Positions 1 through 8,906 are shown, counted from the first letter of the stretch. The stretch is DNA of 64,000 nucleotides from DAIODI01 sp046349255 (GCA_046349255.1 JAXMCR010000005.1:310001-374000), one strand, 5' to 3'. Program-made: numbers and translations. Notes: generated by a model not told the origin, from the letters alone.

Positions 1-423
1 GAACTCGAGTTCGGGAGCGACGATCGGCCGCCAGCCCTTCTCGCGATAGAGTTCCACGACCTTCTTAAGGACGTAGCGCGGCGCGATGTCGACGGGCCGG
101 TCGTCGAGGTAGAACGCGTCGCAGATCACTTCCGCGGTCGGGTTCTGGTACCACGGCACGCGGCGCACCGTGTCGGCGTCGGGCTTCAGGTAGACGTCGA
201 TCGAGGCGTCGTCGGTGGCGTCGGTCTTCCACGAGAACGCGCCCGTCACGGTGAGGATGAAGATGTCCTCGGGAATGCGAAGGCCCCGGCTCTTCGAGCC
301 TTTCTGGAACTTCGAGGCGGGGAGGATTTTCCCGCGCGCCGTGCCGGTGATGTCGGGAACGAGGCACTCAACCTCGTCGATGTTGTTGCTCGAGAGAAAT
401 TCCTCGAAGCGGGAGGATGACAT
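1..423 (-). CDS. Glutamine-synthetase-family ligase, probably gamma-glutamylputrescine synthetase (5' part only)
   Basis: These are the first 141 residues of a GS-family ligase that runs off the left edge. Translation starts at the ATG at 421-423. The N-terminal beta-grasp domain carries the stretch VPDITGTARGK (22-32), and the visible part ends on PELEF, where the GS catalytic domain begins. Family members of this type attach glutamate to putrescine or a related amine using ATP. The neighbours (FAD oxidase, agmatinase, polyamine importer) favour a PuuA-like role over nitrogen-assimilating GlnA. The ATP- and metal-binding residues lie outside the window, so substrate choice is inferred from context. 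Confidence 0.85.
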   Translation of the reverse strand, partial: MSSSRFEEFLSSNNIDEVECLVPDITGTARGKILPASKFQKGSKSRGLRIPEDIFILTVTGAFSWKTDATDDASIDVYLKPDADTVRRVPWYQNPTAEVICDAFYLDDRPVDIAPRYVLKKVVELYREKGWRPIVAPELEF

Positions 424-610
424 GATGAACCTGGAAAGTTGTTGATCGCCGGAGATCACGCGAAAGCGCTACGTGTACGGAAGAACCCGCACGCAACCGC
501 CCGGCGCGCGCATTCTAGCCCGGCGGAAGGGTCAAAAAGAAGGGCCGCGAAACAATGTTTTAGTCTGCGGACGGCCGGTGTAGAACGAGGCGCATCCGAC
601 CGGAGACATC

Positions 611-1924
611 ATGACTTTGACGACGCAAGGCGCGCCGCGACGCTCCCCAAGCCCGCTCGACGCGCTCAATTACTACCAGGCGACCGCCCATCCGTATGCG
701 CCGTTCCTCGCGCTCGAGGGCGACCTCTCCGTTGACGCGATCGTGATCGGCGCCGGCTTCACCGGGCTCTCTGCCGCGCTCGAATTGCGCGCGAAGGGCA
801 TGACGGTCGCCGTGCTCGAGGCGCAGACGATCGGCTGGGGCGCGACGGGCCGCAACGGCGGCCAGATCTGCACCGGCTATTCGCCCGGCATGGAGAAGTT
901 CGAGAAGGCGCTCGGCCGCGCCGACGCGCAAGTGTGCTTCGACATCGCCGAGGAGGCGAAGGCGCTGCTGGTGAGCCGCATCCAGCGGTTCGCAATCGAC
1001 TGCGACCTCACCTGGGGCTACCTGGTCGCCGCAGCGCGCCCCGGCCAGCTCAAGGGTCTCGAGGAGGAACAGGCGCAGCTGCGCTCCTACGGCTACGACA
1101 AGACGTCCATCCTGACGAAGGCCGAGTTCGAGCAGCGCGTCGGCTCGAAGATCTACCACGGCGCGCTGGCCGATCGCGGCGCCGGCCACTTCCATCCGCT
1201 GAACTACGCGATCGGCCTCGCCGAGGCCGCGCGCAAAGCGGGCGCACAGATCTTCGAGCACACGCCCGCACTCGCGGTCGAGGACGGGGCGCCTGCGAAG
1301 GTCAGGACGCCGCGTGGCACCGTGACCGCGAAGGCCGTGATCGTCGCGTGTAACGCCTACCTCGGACGGCTCCTGCCGGAGGCGGCTTCGAAGATCATGC
1401 CGGTCGCCTCCTACGTGGTGGCGACGGAGCAGATGGACGCGGCCCGCGCGGCGACCATCATGCGCACGCGCGATGCGGTGGCGGACGCCAACTTCGTCGT
1501 CGACTACTTCCGGATGACGGTCGACAACCGCCTGCTGTTCGGCGGCCGGTGCAGCTACTCGGGGATCGACCCGAAGGACCTCGCCGCCAACATGCGGCCG
1601 CGCATCCTGAAGGTGTTCCCGCAGCTCGGCGACGTGAAGATCGACTACGCCTGGGGCGGCTACATCGCCATCACCCACAACCGCCTGCCCGACGCACGCC
1701 GCATCGGCAAGGCGATCTACTACACGCAGGGCTACTCGGGCCAGGGCGTGGTGCTGTCGAACATCTTCGGGAAGATGATGGCCGAGGCGGTGGCGGGCGA
1801 GGCCTCGCGCTTCGACATCTTCTCGAAGATCCGCCACGCTCCGTTCCCGGGGGGCGCAATGCTCCGCCGCCCGGCGCTCACTCTCGGGATGCTCTACTAC
1901 CGGGTGCGCGATCTCGTCAGCTGA
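611..1924 (+). CDS. puuB: FAD-dependent amine oxidoreductase, gamma-glutamylputrescine oxidase type
   Basis: A 437-residue flavoprotein of the DadA/DAO family. The FAD-binding motif GAGFTG sits at 47-52, followed by a conserved RNGGQ stretch near residue 85 and a C-terminal FAD/substrate segment (YTQGYSGQG). PuuB-type enzymes oxidise gamma-L-glutamylputrescine to the aldehyde, releasing ammonia and hydrogen peroxide. The gene is divergent from the GS-like ligase and converges on agmatinase with a 15-bp gap, which supports a polyamine role. No signal peptide is seen, so it is cytoplasmic. Substrate is assigned from context: the DAO family is broad, and another N-substituted amino acid remains possible. 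Confidence 0.75.
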   Translation: MTLTTQGAPRRSPSPLDALNYYQATAHPYAPFLALEGDLSVDAIVIGAGFTGLSAALELRAKGMTVAVLEAQTIGWGATGRNGGQICTGYSPGMEKFEKALGRADAQVCFDIAEEAKALLVSRIQRFAIDCDLTWGYLVAAARPGQLKGLEEEQAQLRSYGYDKTSILTKAEFEQRVGSKIYHGALADRGAGHFHPLNYAIGLAEAARKAGAQIFEHTPALAVEDGAPAKVRTPRGTVTAKAVIVACNAYLGRLLPEAASKIMPVASYVVATEQMDAARAATIMRTRDAVADANFVVDYFRMTVDNRLLFGGRCSYSGIDPKDLAANMRPRILKVFPQLGDVKIDYAWGGYIAITHNRLPDARRIGKAIYYTQGYSGQGVVLSNIFGKMMAEAVAGEASRFDIFSKIRHAPFPGGAMLRRPALTLGMLYYRVRDLVS

Positions 1925-1939
1925 CGGAGGAGTTCTTCC

Positions 1940-2935
1940 TCAGTCGGTCATCGCCTCGGGCCGCGCGCCCTTCGCCCATGCCTTGAGGCAGAGGAGCTCG
2001 AGCGCGATCATCGCGCCGGCGTTCGACGTCATTTCCGCATGATCGTAGGGCGGCGACACCTCCACCACGTCCATGCCGACGAGGTCGAGCCCCTTCAGTG
2101 CACGGATGATCGACAGCGCCTGGTACGACGACATGCCGCCCGGCACCGGCGTGCCGGTGCCCGGCGCATAGGCCGGGTCGAGGAAATCGATGTCGAAGGT
2201 GAGGTACGCGGGCTTCCTGCCGACCCGCTTCAGGATCGCCTTCGCGACCTCCTCGGCCGGCTTCGCCTGCACCTCGTCGGCGAACATCACCTGCATGCCG
2301 TAGGTCTTCTCGCCCGCATAGCAGGTGCGGATGCCGACCTGGATCGCGCGCTTCGCGTCGATGATCCCCTCGCTCACCGCGTAGTTGAACATCGTGCCGT
2401 GGTCGATCCGCCCGCCCGGATCGGGCTCGACGTCGCGGTGCGCGTCGAAATGGATGAAGCCCAGCGGACCGTGCTTCTTCGCCAGCGCCTTCAGCACCGG
2501 ATACGTCACGAAATGATCGCCGCCGATCGACAGCGGCGTCACGTCCTTCTCGACGATGCCGCGGATGTGCTTCTCGATCGCCCGCGGGACGTCCTGCTTC
2601 CTGCCCCAGTCGAAGTAGCAGTCGCCGTAGTCGACGACGCTCAGCGTGTCGAACGGGTCGAACCGCCACGGCCACACCGGACCCCAGGCGTGCTGCACCG
2701 ATGCCTTGCGCACCCCTTCGGGCCCGAAGCGCGTGCCGGGCCGGTTGGTCACCGCCTGGTCGAACGGGATGCCGGTGACGGCCACGTCCACGCCCTTCAG
2801 GTCGCGCGTGTACTTGCGGCGCATGAAGGAGAGCGCGCCGGCATACGACGGCTCGATCGAGGACCCCTTCAGCGTCTTGCGCCGGAACGCGGCATCGCCG
2901 GGCGTGCGCCCCGTCACGCTCGTTTCGCTACTCAT
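1940..2935 (-). CDS. speB: Agmatinase / ureohydrolase family protein
   Basis: A 331-residue binuclear manganese ureohydrolase. Metal-ligand motifs are present in order: GGDHF, FDAHRD and DIDFLDPAYAPGTGTP. Agmatinase hydrolyses agmatine to putrescine and urea. The length is slightly above the usual 300-320 because of an N-terminal extension of about 30 residues. The start lies 7 bp after the stop of the potA-like gene, so it is probably the last gene of the importer operon. Guanidinobutyrase or guanidinopropionase activity cannot be excluded, since the specificity loop is not diagnostic by eye. Confidence 0.85.
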   Translation of the reverse strand: MSSETSVTGRTPGDAAFRRKTLKGSSIEPSYAGALSFMRRKYTRDLKGVDVAVTGIPFDQAVTNRPGTRFGPEGVRKASVQHAWGPVWPWRFDPFDTLSVVDYGDCYFDWGRKQDVPRAIEKHIRGIVEKDVTPLSIGGDHFVTYPVLKALAKKHGPLGFIHFDAHRDVEPDPGGRIDHGTMFNYAVSEGIIDAKRAIQVGIRTCYAGEKTYGMQVMFADEVQAKPAEEVAKAILKRVGRKPAYLTFDIDFLDPAYAPGTGTPVPGGMSSYQALSIIRALKGLDLVGMDVVEVSPPYDHAEMTSNAGAMIALELLCLKAWAKGARPEAMTD

Positions 2936-2942
2936 GGAAATG

Positions 2943-4031
2943 TCACTCCGTCAGGATGAGGGTATCTTCCGGCAGCCACGACACCCATACATCGTCGCCG
3001 CGGTGGAACTCGCTGTGGGCGCGCCGGTCGTTCTGGATGTTCACCGACAGTTCGTGTCCGGCTGGCGTCTCGACGAACACGTGGCTCGTGTCGCCGTAAT
3101 ACGCGACGTCGCGCACGCGGCCCTTCACGCGGATCGCATCCTTCGCCTTGGGTTCGGCGCCCGTGAGCTTCAGCTTCTCCGGCCGCACCGCGATCGCGAT
3201 CGAGCCCGAGGCGGGCGCGGCCGAAGGCAGCACGAGGTCGCCGAACCCGTTGGTGCGGCAGACCACGGCGTTGCCCTTCACGCCCGACACTTCCGCATCG
3301 ATCAGGTTCACCTTGCCGATGAAGTCCGCGACGAAGCGCGAGCGCGGCTGCTCGTAGAGCTCGCTCGGCGACGCCACCTGGCTCACCTTGCCCTGGTTCA
3401 TCACGGCGATCCGGTTTGCCATCGACAGCGCCTCGTCCTGGTCGTGCGTCACGATGATGAACGTGATGCCGACCGTCTGCTGCAGGCGCGTCAGCTCGAG
3501 CTGCATCTGCTCGCGCAGCTTCGCGTCGAGCGCCGACAGTGGTTCGTCGAGGAGCAGAACCTTCGGCCGCTTGACGAGGGCCCGCGCGAGCGCAACGCGC
3601 TGCCGCTGGCCGCCGGAGAGCTGGTCCGGCTTCCGCGCGCCCAGCGCGCCGAGCTTCACCATCTCCAGCGCCTCCTTTACGCGCGGCGTGATTTCGCTTG
3701 CGGGCGTGCCGGAGACCTTCAGGCCGTACGCGACGTTCTGCTCGACCGTCATGTGCGGGAACACGGCGTAGGACTGGAACACCATGTTGACCGGCCGCTT
3801 GTTCGGCGGGGTCTGCGCCATGTCCTCGCCGTCGATCAGGATCTGGCCCTCGCTCGGCCGCTCGAGGCCGGCGAGCATGCGCAACAGCGTGGTCTTGCCG
3901 CAGCCGGAGGGGCCGAGCAGCGCGAAGAACTCGTTGCGCCGGATGTCGAGGGAGACGTCGTCCACGGCGGTCACGCCGGGAAAGCGTTTCGAGACGTTGC
4001 GGATCGAGACGATGGCGTCGGCGGTGCTCAC
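2943..4031 (-). CDS. potA: Spermidine/putrescine ABC transporter ATP-binding protein
   Basis: A 362-residue ABC ATPase with Walker A GPSGCGKTT (40-48), signature LSGGQRQR, Walker B VLLLDEP and the switch histidine in VTHDQDE. The C-terminal third is a TOBE-type regulatory domain, typical of PotA/MalK-like importers. It powers uptake by the two adjacent permeases. The start is a GTG at 4031, preceded by AGGAAGAAG. It lies 22 bp after the potC-like gene and 7 bp before agmatinase, consistent with co-transcription. Confidence 0.92.
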   Translation of the reverse strand: MSTADAIVSIRNVSKRFPGVTAVDDVSLDIRRNEFFALLGPSGCGKTTLLRMLAGLERPSEGQILIDGEDMAQTPPNKRPVNMVFQSYAVFPHMTVEQNVAYGLKVSGTPASEITPRVKEALEMVKLGALGARKPDQLSGGQRQRVALARALVKRPKVLLLDEPLSALDAKLREQMQLELTRLQQTVGITFIIVTHDQDEALSMANRIAVMNQGKVSQVASPSELYEQPRSRFVADFIGKVNLIDAEVSGVKGNAVVCRTNGFGDLVLPSAAPASGSIAIAVRPEKLKLTGAEPKAKDAIRVKGRVRDVAYYGDTSHVFVETPAGHELSVNIQNDRRAHSEFHRGDDVWVSWLPEDTLILTE

Positions 4032-4053
4032 GGCTTCTTCCTCAACGTGGCTC

Positions 4054-4971
4054 TCACGATTTCTGGGGCTGCTGCTGCAGCCGCATGGCGATGAAGGTGG
4101 CGACGACGGTGATCACGATCAGCACCGTCGATGCCGCGTTGATGTCGGGCGACACGCCGCGGCGAACGAGCGAGTAGACCTTGACCGGGAACGTCACGGT
4201 GTCCGGGCCGGAGGTGAAGAACGTGATCACGAAGTCGTCGAGCGACAGCGTGAAGGCGAGGAGCGCGCCGGCGATCAGGCCCGGCTTCATGAACGGGAAG
4301 ATCACGTTCCAGAACGTCTGCCATTCGCTGGCGCCGAGGTCGCGGGAGGCCTCTTCGAGCTCGCGGTTGAAGCCCACCATGCGGGCGCGCACCACGACGG
4401 CGACGAACGGGAACGAGAAGGCGATGTGGGCGATGGTGATCGCCGACAGGTTGAGCGGCCAGACCGAGAGCGCCGCGTTCCACCAGGCGATCGGCCCCGT
4501 CTCGAAGCCCGCCATCCAGTGGCCGACGCGGGCGAAGAACACGAGCAGCGCCACGCCCATGCAGATCTCGGGGATCACGATCGGCAGCGCCATGAAGCCT
4601 TCGTAGGCGGGCTTCCCGGGAAAATGGAACCGCCACAGCAGCAGCGCGGTTGCCGCGCCGATGACGGTCGCGAAGATCGTACAGAGGAACGCGATCGTGA
4701 GCGAGTTCACCATCGCATCGATCAGCGCGGTGTTCTCCCACGCGACCGCATAGTACTTGGTCGTGAAGCCCACCCAGACGATGTTGCGCTTGGAGTCGTT
4801 GAAGCTGAACGCCATCAGCGTGAGGATCGGCGCGTAGAGCAGCACGATCACCGCGCCGAACAGGATCTTGAGCCACAGGCGCTGGCCGTAGTCGAGCGGC
4901 CCCTGCTCGCTCCTCGACTTCAGGCGCTCGAGCCAGGTGGGCGTCATCGCGGTGCGGGCTTCCATGACCAT
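4054..4971 (-). CDS. potC: Spermidine/putrescine ABC transporter permease (PotC/PotI type)
   Basis: A 305-residue inner-membrane permease with about six transmembrane segments and the EAA loop (EEASRDLGAS) that docks onto the ATPase. The start codon ATG lies just downstream of AAGGAGGA, 12 bp after the stop of the partner permease. A cytoplasmic N-terminal tail of about 35 residues precedes the first helix. It forms the heterodimeric channel with the PotB-like subunit. Assignment to the polyamine family rests on its three transporter neighbours and on the surrounding polyamine enzymes. Confidence 0.9.
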   Translation of the reverse strand: MVMEARTAMTPTWLERLKSRSEQGPLDYGQRLWLKILFGAVIVLLYAPILTLMAFSFNDSKRNIVWVGFTTKYYAVAWENTALIDAMVNSLTIAFLCTIFATVIGAATALLLWRFHFPGKPAYEGFMALPIVIPEICMGVALLVFFARVGHWMAGFETGPIAWWNAALSVWPLNLSAITIAHIAFSFPFVAVVVRARMVGFNRELEEASRDLGASEWQTFWNVIFPFMKPGLIAGALLAFTLSLDDFVITFFTSGPDTVTFPVKVYSLVRRGVSPDINAASTVLIVITVVATFIAMRLQQQPQKS

Positions 4972-4983
4972 CGCGATTCCTCC

Positions 4984-5871
4984 TTAGAGATCCATGCCCT
5001 TCTTGCCGCGCGTCGCGAGCGAGCGCAGGGCAAGGGCGAAGAAGGTCGCATACATCAGGATGAAGGAGAGCGCGGCGCCGAACGGCCAGTCGTTCGCCGC
5101 CTTGAACTGGCGCTCGATCACGTTGCCGATCATCACTGCGTTGGCGCCGCCGAGGAGATCGGGCGTGAGGAACGAGCCGAGGCACGGGATGAACACGAGG
5201 ATGATGCCGGACACGATGCCGGGCATCGTCAGCGGCACGGTGACGGAGAGGAAGGTGCGCCACTGCGAGGCGCCGAGATCGAGGCTTGCCTCGAGGAACG
5301 AGCGGTCGAGCCGTTCGATCGTCGCGTAGAGCGGCAGCACCATGAACGGCATGTAGACGTAGACGAGGCCCGCGATCACCGCGAAGTTGTTGTAGAGCAG
5401 CTCCAGCGGCTGGTACGGCCCGAACAGCAGCCCGAACCCGAAGATCGTGTAGAAGAACTCGATCGTGTAGTTGAGGTAGCCGTTCGTGCGGAACACCGCG
5501 ATCAGCGCGTAGGTGCGGATCAGGAGGTTGATCCAGAACGGCAGAATGATCAGCAGGAGAAGCCACGGCTTCCATTTCGGCGGCGCAAAGCAGATGCCGA
5601 ACGCGATCGGATAGGCGATCGCAAGACAGAGCGCCGTGGCAAGCAGGCTGATCCACAGCGACTTCCAGAAGATCTGGAGGTAGACCGGATCGAACACGCG
5701 CACGTAGTTGGCGAGCGTGCCGGTGTAGGCGATGCCGGTGATCGACGTCTTCTCGCCGAACGACATCGCCCAGATGATCCCGAGCGGGATGATGAAGAAG
5801 ACGACCAGCCAGAAGGTGCCGGGCAGGCCCAGCAACCAGAAGGCGGACTTGTTCTCGCGCCAGCTTTCCAC
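4984..5871 (-). CDS. potB: Spermidine/putrescine ABC transporter permease (PotB/PotH type)
   Basis: A 295-residue permease with about six transmembrane segments and an EAA-type loop (LEASLDLGASQ). Translation most likely starts at the GTG at 5871, about 9 bp after a strong purine-rich ribosome-binding site (GGGGGGAGG). It is the first of the two permeases and follows the binding-protein gene. A stable hairpin in the 93-bp gap between the two genes may set their relative expression. Co-directional neighbours identify it as a polyamine importer subunit. Confidence 0.9.
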   Translation of the reverse strand: MESWRENKSAFWLLGLPGTFWLVVFFIIPLGIIWAMSFGEKTSITGIAYTGTLANYVRVFDPVYLQIFWKSLWISLLATALCLAIAYPIAFGICFAPPKWKPWLLLLIILPFWINLLIRTYALIAVFRTNGYLNYTIEFFYTIFGFGLLFGPYQPLELLYNNFAVIAGLVYVYMPFMVLPLYATIERLDRSFLEASLDLGASQWRTFLSVTVPLTMPGIVSGIILVFIPCLGSFLTPDLLGGANAVMIGNVIERQFKAANDWPFGAALSFILMYATFFALALRSLATRGKKGMDL

Positions 5872-5904
5872 TCGGGAAGCCTCCCCCCTACCCTCGACAT
5901 GCTA

Positions 5905-5943
5905 CGCCGGACGATCGTCCGTGCAAGGACGGATCGTCCGGCG
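5905..5943 (-). terminator. Strong intercistronic hairpin between potD-like and potB-like genes
   Basis: A perfect 12-bp stem (CGCCGGACGATC at 5905-5916 with GATCGTCCGGCG at 5932-5943) continues through one bulged base into a 4-bp GTCC/GGAC stem closing a 6-base loop. It has no T tract on the transcribed strand, so it looks like a 3'-end stabiliser or partial terminator for the binding-protein message, not a full stop. Confidence 0.7.
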
Positions 5944-5964
5944 CAAGCTCGAGCTCGTTCGTTC

Positions 5965-7047
5965 TCAGGCGGCCTGAATGCGCGTCCAGGCTTCGTCCCT
6001 GACCTTGATCGCGTCCTCGCCGACGTAGATCGCGGGCTCGCACTTGGCGACCACGTCCGCCGGCGGGAAGATCGCCTCGTTCGACTTGTATCCCTCGTCC
6101 ATCAGCTCGCGCGCCGCGCGGTTGGCGGTGGCGTAATGGATCGTCTCGACGATCTTCTTGCCGTTCTCGCCGTCGAGGATGAAGTTGAGGAACGCATTGG
6201 CATTCTGGGGATGCGGCGCACCCTTGGGGATGCACATGCAGTCCTGCCAGAGCAGCGTGCCCTGCTTCGGCACGGCGTAGGCGATGTCCGCGTCTTCCTT
6301 GGCGACCTGCAGGATGTCGCCGTTCCACTCCTGGCAGCAGTCCACTTCACCGGCCGCGAGCAGGTCCTGCCCGTTGTCCTTGGCGAACGCCTTCACGTTC
6401 TTCTTCTGCTTGATGAGCAGTTCCTCGGCCTGCTTGATCTGCGCAGGGTCGGTCGAGTTGAACGAGTAGCCGAGGTACTTCAGCACGCACCCGATCACGT
6501 TCTGCGCGTCGCCGAGAAGCGAGATGCGCCCGCCGAACTGGTCGCTGTCGAACAGCGGCTTCCAGTCGTTCATGGGCGTGTCGCTGACCTTGCTCTTGCG
6601 GTAGCCAACGCCGAGCGTGCCCCACATGTAGGGAATCGAGAACTTGCGGCCCGGATCGAACGCGGCGTCCTGGAACGGCTTGTCGATGTTGGCGAAGTTC
6701 GGGATCGCGGCGTGGTCGATCGGCTCGAGCATCTCGGCCTTGATCATGCGCTCGACGTAATCGTTCGTCGGCACGATCACGTCATAGCCGGGGTTGCCTT
6801 CCTTCAGCTTGGCGAACAGCTCGTCGTTGTCGGCATAGAGGTCCATCTTCACCTCGATGCCGGTCGCCGCGTTGAAGTCGGCGAGCGTGGTGTCGCCGAT
6901 GTAGGTGTCCCAGTTGTAGAAGTTGAGCCGCTTTTCTTCCTCGGCCAGCGAGAAGCGCGGCAGGATCGTCAGGCCCACGAGCGCTGCGCCCGTGCCCTTG
7001 AGCAGGCTTCGGCGGGTCGGCCGGTACTGCGGTACGAACGTCGTCAT
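5965..7047 (-). CDS. potD: Periplasmic spermidine/putrescine-binding protein
   Basis: A 360-residue extracytoplasmic solute-binding protein of the PotD/PotF family. The N-terminus holds a twin-arginine-like signal (RPTRRSLLKG, then a hydrophobic stretch ending near LAEEEK), so export may be by Tat. The family stretch LNFYNWDTYIGD follows the signal. The chosen ATG at 7047 lies downstream of GAGGAAAC; an upstream in-frame start at 7080 would add 11 residues before the signal and is less likely. It captures the polyamine and delivers it to the permeases encoded downstream. Confidence 0.88.
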   Translation of the reverse strand: MTTFVPQYRPTRRSLLKGTGAALVGLTILPRFSLAEEEKRLNFYNWDTYIGDTTLADFNAATGIEVKMDLYADNDELFAKLKEGNPGYDVIVPTNDYVERMIKAEMLEPIDHAAIPNFANIDKPFQDAAFDPGRKFSIPYMWGTLGVGYRKSKVSDTPMNDWKPLFDSDQFGGRISLLGDAQNVIGCVLKYLGYSFNSTDPAQIKQAEELLIKQKKNVKAFAKDNGQDLLAAGEVDCCQEWNGDILQVAKEDADIAYAVPKQGTLLWQDCMCIPKGAPHPQNANAFLNFILDGENGKKIVETIHYATANRAARELMDEGYKSNEAIFPPADVVAKCEPAIYVGEDAIKVRDEAWTRIQAA

Positions 7048-7178
7048 TTTCAGTGTTTCCTCTGTTCTTTGCGTCCCCAACGCCTAACCCGTCCCGGCCA
7101 TGTTTGCCGTTTGTAGGGACGGATTCAACCGGCTTTGCATCCGGCGGTTGCGGCTCCTCGAAAGGGGATGGCGCCCGG

Positions 7179-8567
7179 TCAGGCCGCCATCTCGTGCTTC
7201 ACGTCGGCGAGCGTCAGGTCGAATGCCTTCTTGGCCATTCCCATCCACTCGTCGATCTCGGACTTCTCGATCACCAGCGGCGGCGAGAAGACAATGGTGT
7301 CCCAGCAGGCGCGCATGATCACGCCCGAGCGGATGCAGTGGTCGCGGCAGATCGTGCCGACGCGGCCGGGATTTGCGAAACGCTCGCGGGTCTTCTTGTC
7401 GCGCACGAGCTCGAAGGCTCCGATGAAGCCCTTCGAGCGCGCCTCGCCCACGAGCGGATGATCGGCGAGCGCCTGGATTGCATCCGATAGGTACGGCGCC
7501 AGCGCCTTCACCCGGTCGATCAGCTTCTCGTCCTTCATGATGCGCACGTTCTCGAGCGCCACCGCGCAGGCGGCCGGGTGACCCGAGTACGTGTAGCCGT
7601 GGTAGAACTCGCCACCCTTGTCGAAGAACTCGTCGACGACCTGGTCGGAGACGGCGACCGCGCCGATCGGCAGGTAGCCCGACGAGAGGCCCTTCGCCAT
7701 CACCACGATGTCGGGCTCGAAGCCCATCGTCTCGTGGCCCCACCAGTTGCCGGTGCGCCCGAAGCCGCAGATCACCTCGTCGGCGACGATGAGCACGCCG
7801 TACTTGCGGCAGATCTTCTGCACTTCCGGCCAGTAGGTCGAGGGCGGGATGATGACGCCGCCCGCACCCTGGATCGGTTCGGCGACGAACGCCGCGACGT
7901 TCTCAGGCCCGACCTCGAGGATCTTCTTCTCCACCTCGGCGGCGGCGAAGAGGCCGAACTCCTCACGCGTCATCGAGCCGCCGAAGTCGTACCAGTTGGG
8001 CTGGAGAACGTGCTCGAAGCCGGGCAGCGGAAGCCCGCCCTGCGCATGCATCCCCTCCATGCCGCCGAGCGAGGCGGAGATCATTGTCGAGCCGTGGTAG
8101 GCGCGCCGGCGCGTGATGAAGACCTTGCGGTAGGCCTTGCCCTTGATCGCCCAGTAGTGCCGCACGAAGCGCACCATGGTGTCGTTGGCTTCCGACCCGT
8201 CGTTGACGAAGAACACCTTGTTGAAGCGCTTCGGCAGGAGGCTCGAAATCTCCTTGGACAGTTCGGCTGCCGGCACCGTCGTCGTCTTGAAGAACGTGTT
8301 GTAGTACGGCAGGTCGAGCATCTGCTTGTAGGCGGCCTCGGCGAGCTCCTTGCGTCCGTAGCCGATGTTCACGCACCACAGGCCCGCCATCGCATCGAGC
8401 AGGCGATTGCCGTTGCCGTCCCAGATCCACACGCCCTTCGCGTGGGTGATGACCCGCGCCCCGCCCTCGGCGTGGAACGACTTATGGTCGGTGAAGGGGT
8501 GGAAATGATGCTGCGTGTCGTGCTGGACGACCTCGGCGATATTGAGGTTCTTCGGCTGGGCGGTCAT
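7179..8567 (-). CDS. Class III PLP aminotransferase, putrescine/polyamine-pyruvate type
   Basis: A 462-residue fold-type I aminotransferase. The Schiff-base lysine is Lys292 in VMAKGLSSG, and the upstream VADEVICGFGRTG motif binds the cofactor. It resembles SpuC-type enzymes that move the amino group of putrescine to pyruvate, giving 4-aminobutanal. It is the first gene before the potD-like gene (131-bp gap) on the same strand, so uptake and the first catabolic step are probably co-expressed. Beta-alanine or other omega-amino acids are alternative substrates. Confidence 0.85.
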   Translation of the reverse strand: MTAQPKNLNIAEVVQHDTQHHFHPFTDHKSFHAEGGARVITHAKGVWIWDGNGNRLLDAMAGLWCVNIGYGRKELAEAAYKQMLDLPYYNTFFKTTTVPAAELSKEISSLLPKRFNKVFFVNDGSEANDTMVRFVRHYWAIKGKAYRKVFITRRRAYHGSTMISASLGGMEGMHAQGGLPLPGFEHVLQPNWYDFGGSMTREEFGLFAAAEVEKKILEVGPENVAAFVAEPIQGAGGVIIPPSTYWPEVQKICRKYGVLIVADEVICGFGRTGNWWGHETMGFEPDIVVMAKGLSSGYLPIGAVAVSDQVVDEFFDKGGEFYHGYTYSGHPAACAVALENVRIMKDEKLIDRVKALAPYLSDAIQALADHPLVGEARSKGFIGAFELVRDKKTRERFANPGRVGTICRDHCIRSGVIMRACWDTIVFSPPLVIEKSEIDEWMGMAKKAFDLTLADVKHEMAA

Positions 8568-8663
8568 GGGGGATGGTCCTGTCGTTCATCGGTCTACGGC
8601 GGAGCGCTCGCCGGCACGAAGGCCAGGGGCAAGCGCGTTGAGGCACGGCGATGAGACGGGGGC

Positions 8664-8768
8664 TTACGGCTTGTAGCCGATGCGCGCGCAGTGAAGCATC
8701 ACCTCGTCGTACTGGGTGCGTCCCCAGACGGCGAGCAGGTGGCCTGCGATGGTGATCGAATAGAACAT
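8664..8768 (-). CDS. Possible 34-residue small protein or leader peptide
   Basis: An ATG-started frame of 34 codons upstream of the aminotransferase gene and in the same direction, ending 96 bp before that gene starts. The peptide begins MFYSITIAGHLLAVWG and ends RIGYKP. No good Shine-Dalgarno sequence lies close to the ATG; an AGGAGGGGG run is about 27 bases away, too far for normal use. It is not recognised as a family. It could be an upstream leader peptide or simply a chance frame. Confidence 0.25.
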   Translation of the reverse strand: MFYSITIAGHLLAVWGRTQYDEVMLHCARIGYKP

Positions 8769-8864
8769 GGTCGATGGGTCGAGCGTCGCTCTGTCCCCCT
8801 CCTATTGCATGGCGGCCATGCCGCGGCAAGCAACACCTGAGTTGTACGTCTCTTGCGAGCGTGT

Positions 8865-8880
8865 GTTGCATATATGCAAC
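8865..8880. promoter_or_regulatory. 16-bp perfect palindrome, candidate operator
   Basis: GTTGCATATATGCAAC is fully self-complementary and lies in the divergent gap, 80 bp before the first barrel gene. The dyad is short, AT-rich at the centre and has no loop, so it fits a dimeric repressor or activator site better than an RNA hairpin. The cognate regulator is not identified. Confidence 0.5.
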
Positions 8881-8896
8881 CTGAATAAGCAATTCG

Positions 8897-8906
8897 TTAA
8901 CCTTAA
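8897..8906 (+). promoter_or_regulatory. Shared TTAACCTTAA element before first barrel gene
   Basis: The 10-mer TTAACCTTAA ends 53 bp before the ATG. The same 10-mer ends 54 bp before the second barrel gene, while the sequence around it differs. That suggests a conserved promoter or regulator contact kept after gene duplication. Confidence 0.45.

Noticed and set aside
560..1837. A minus-strand frame opposite the left-end FAD oxidase
   Set aside because: Reverse-frame artefact; the plus-strand product has an intact FAD motif.
3784..7116. A very long open frame on the plus strand across the pot genes
   Set aside because: It is the antisense shadow of four well-supported transporter genes; its product is rich in Arg, His, Asp and Glu with no family motif, which is typical of the reverse frame in GC-rich DNA.
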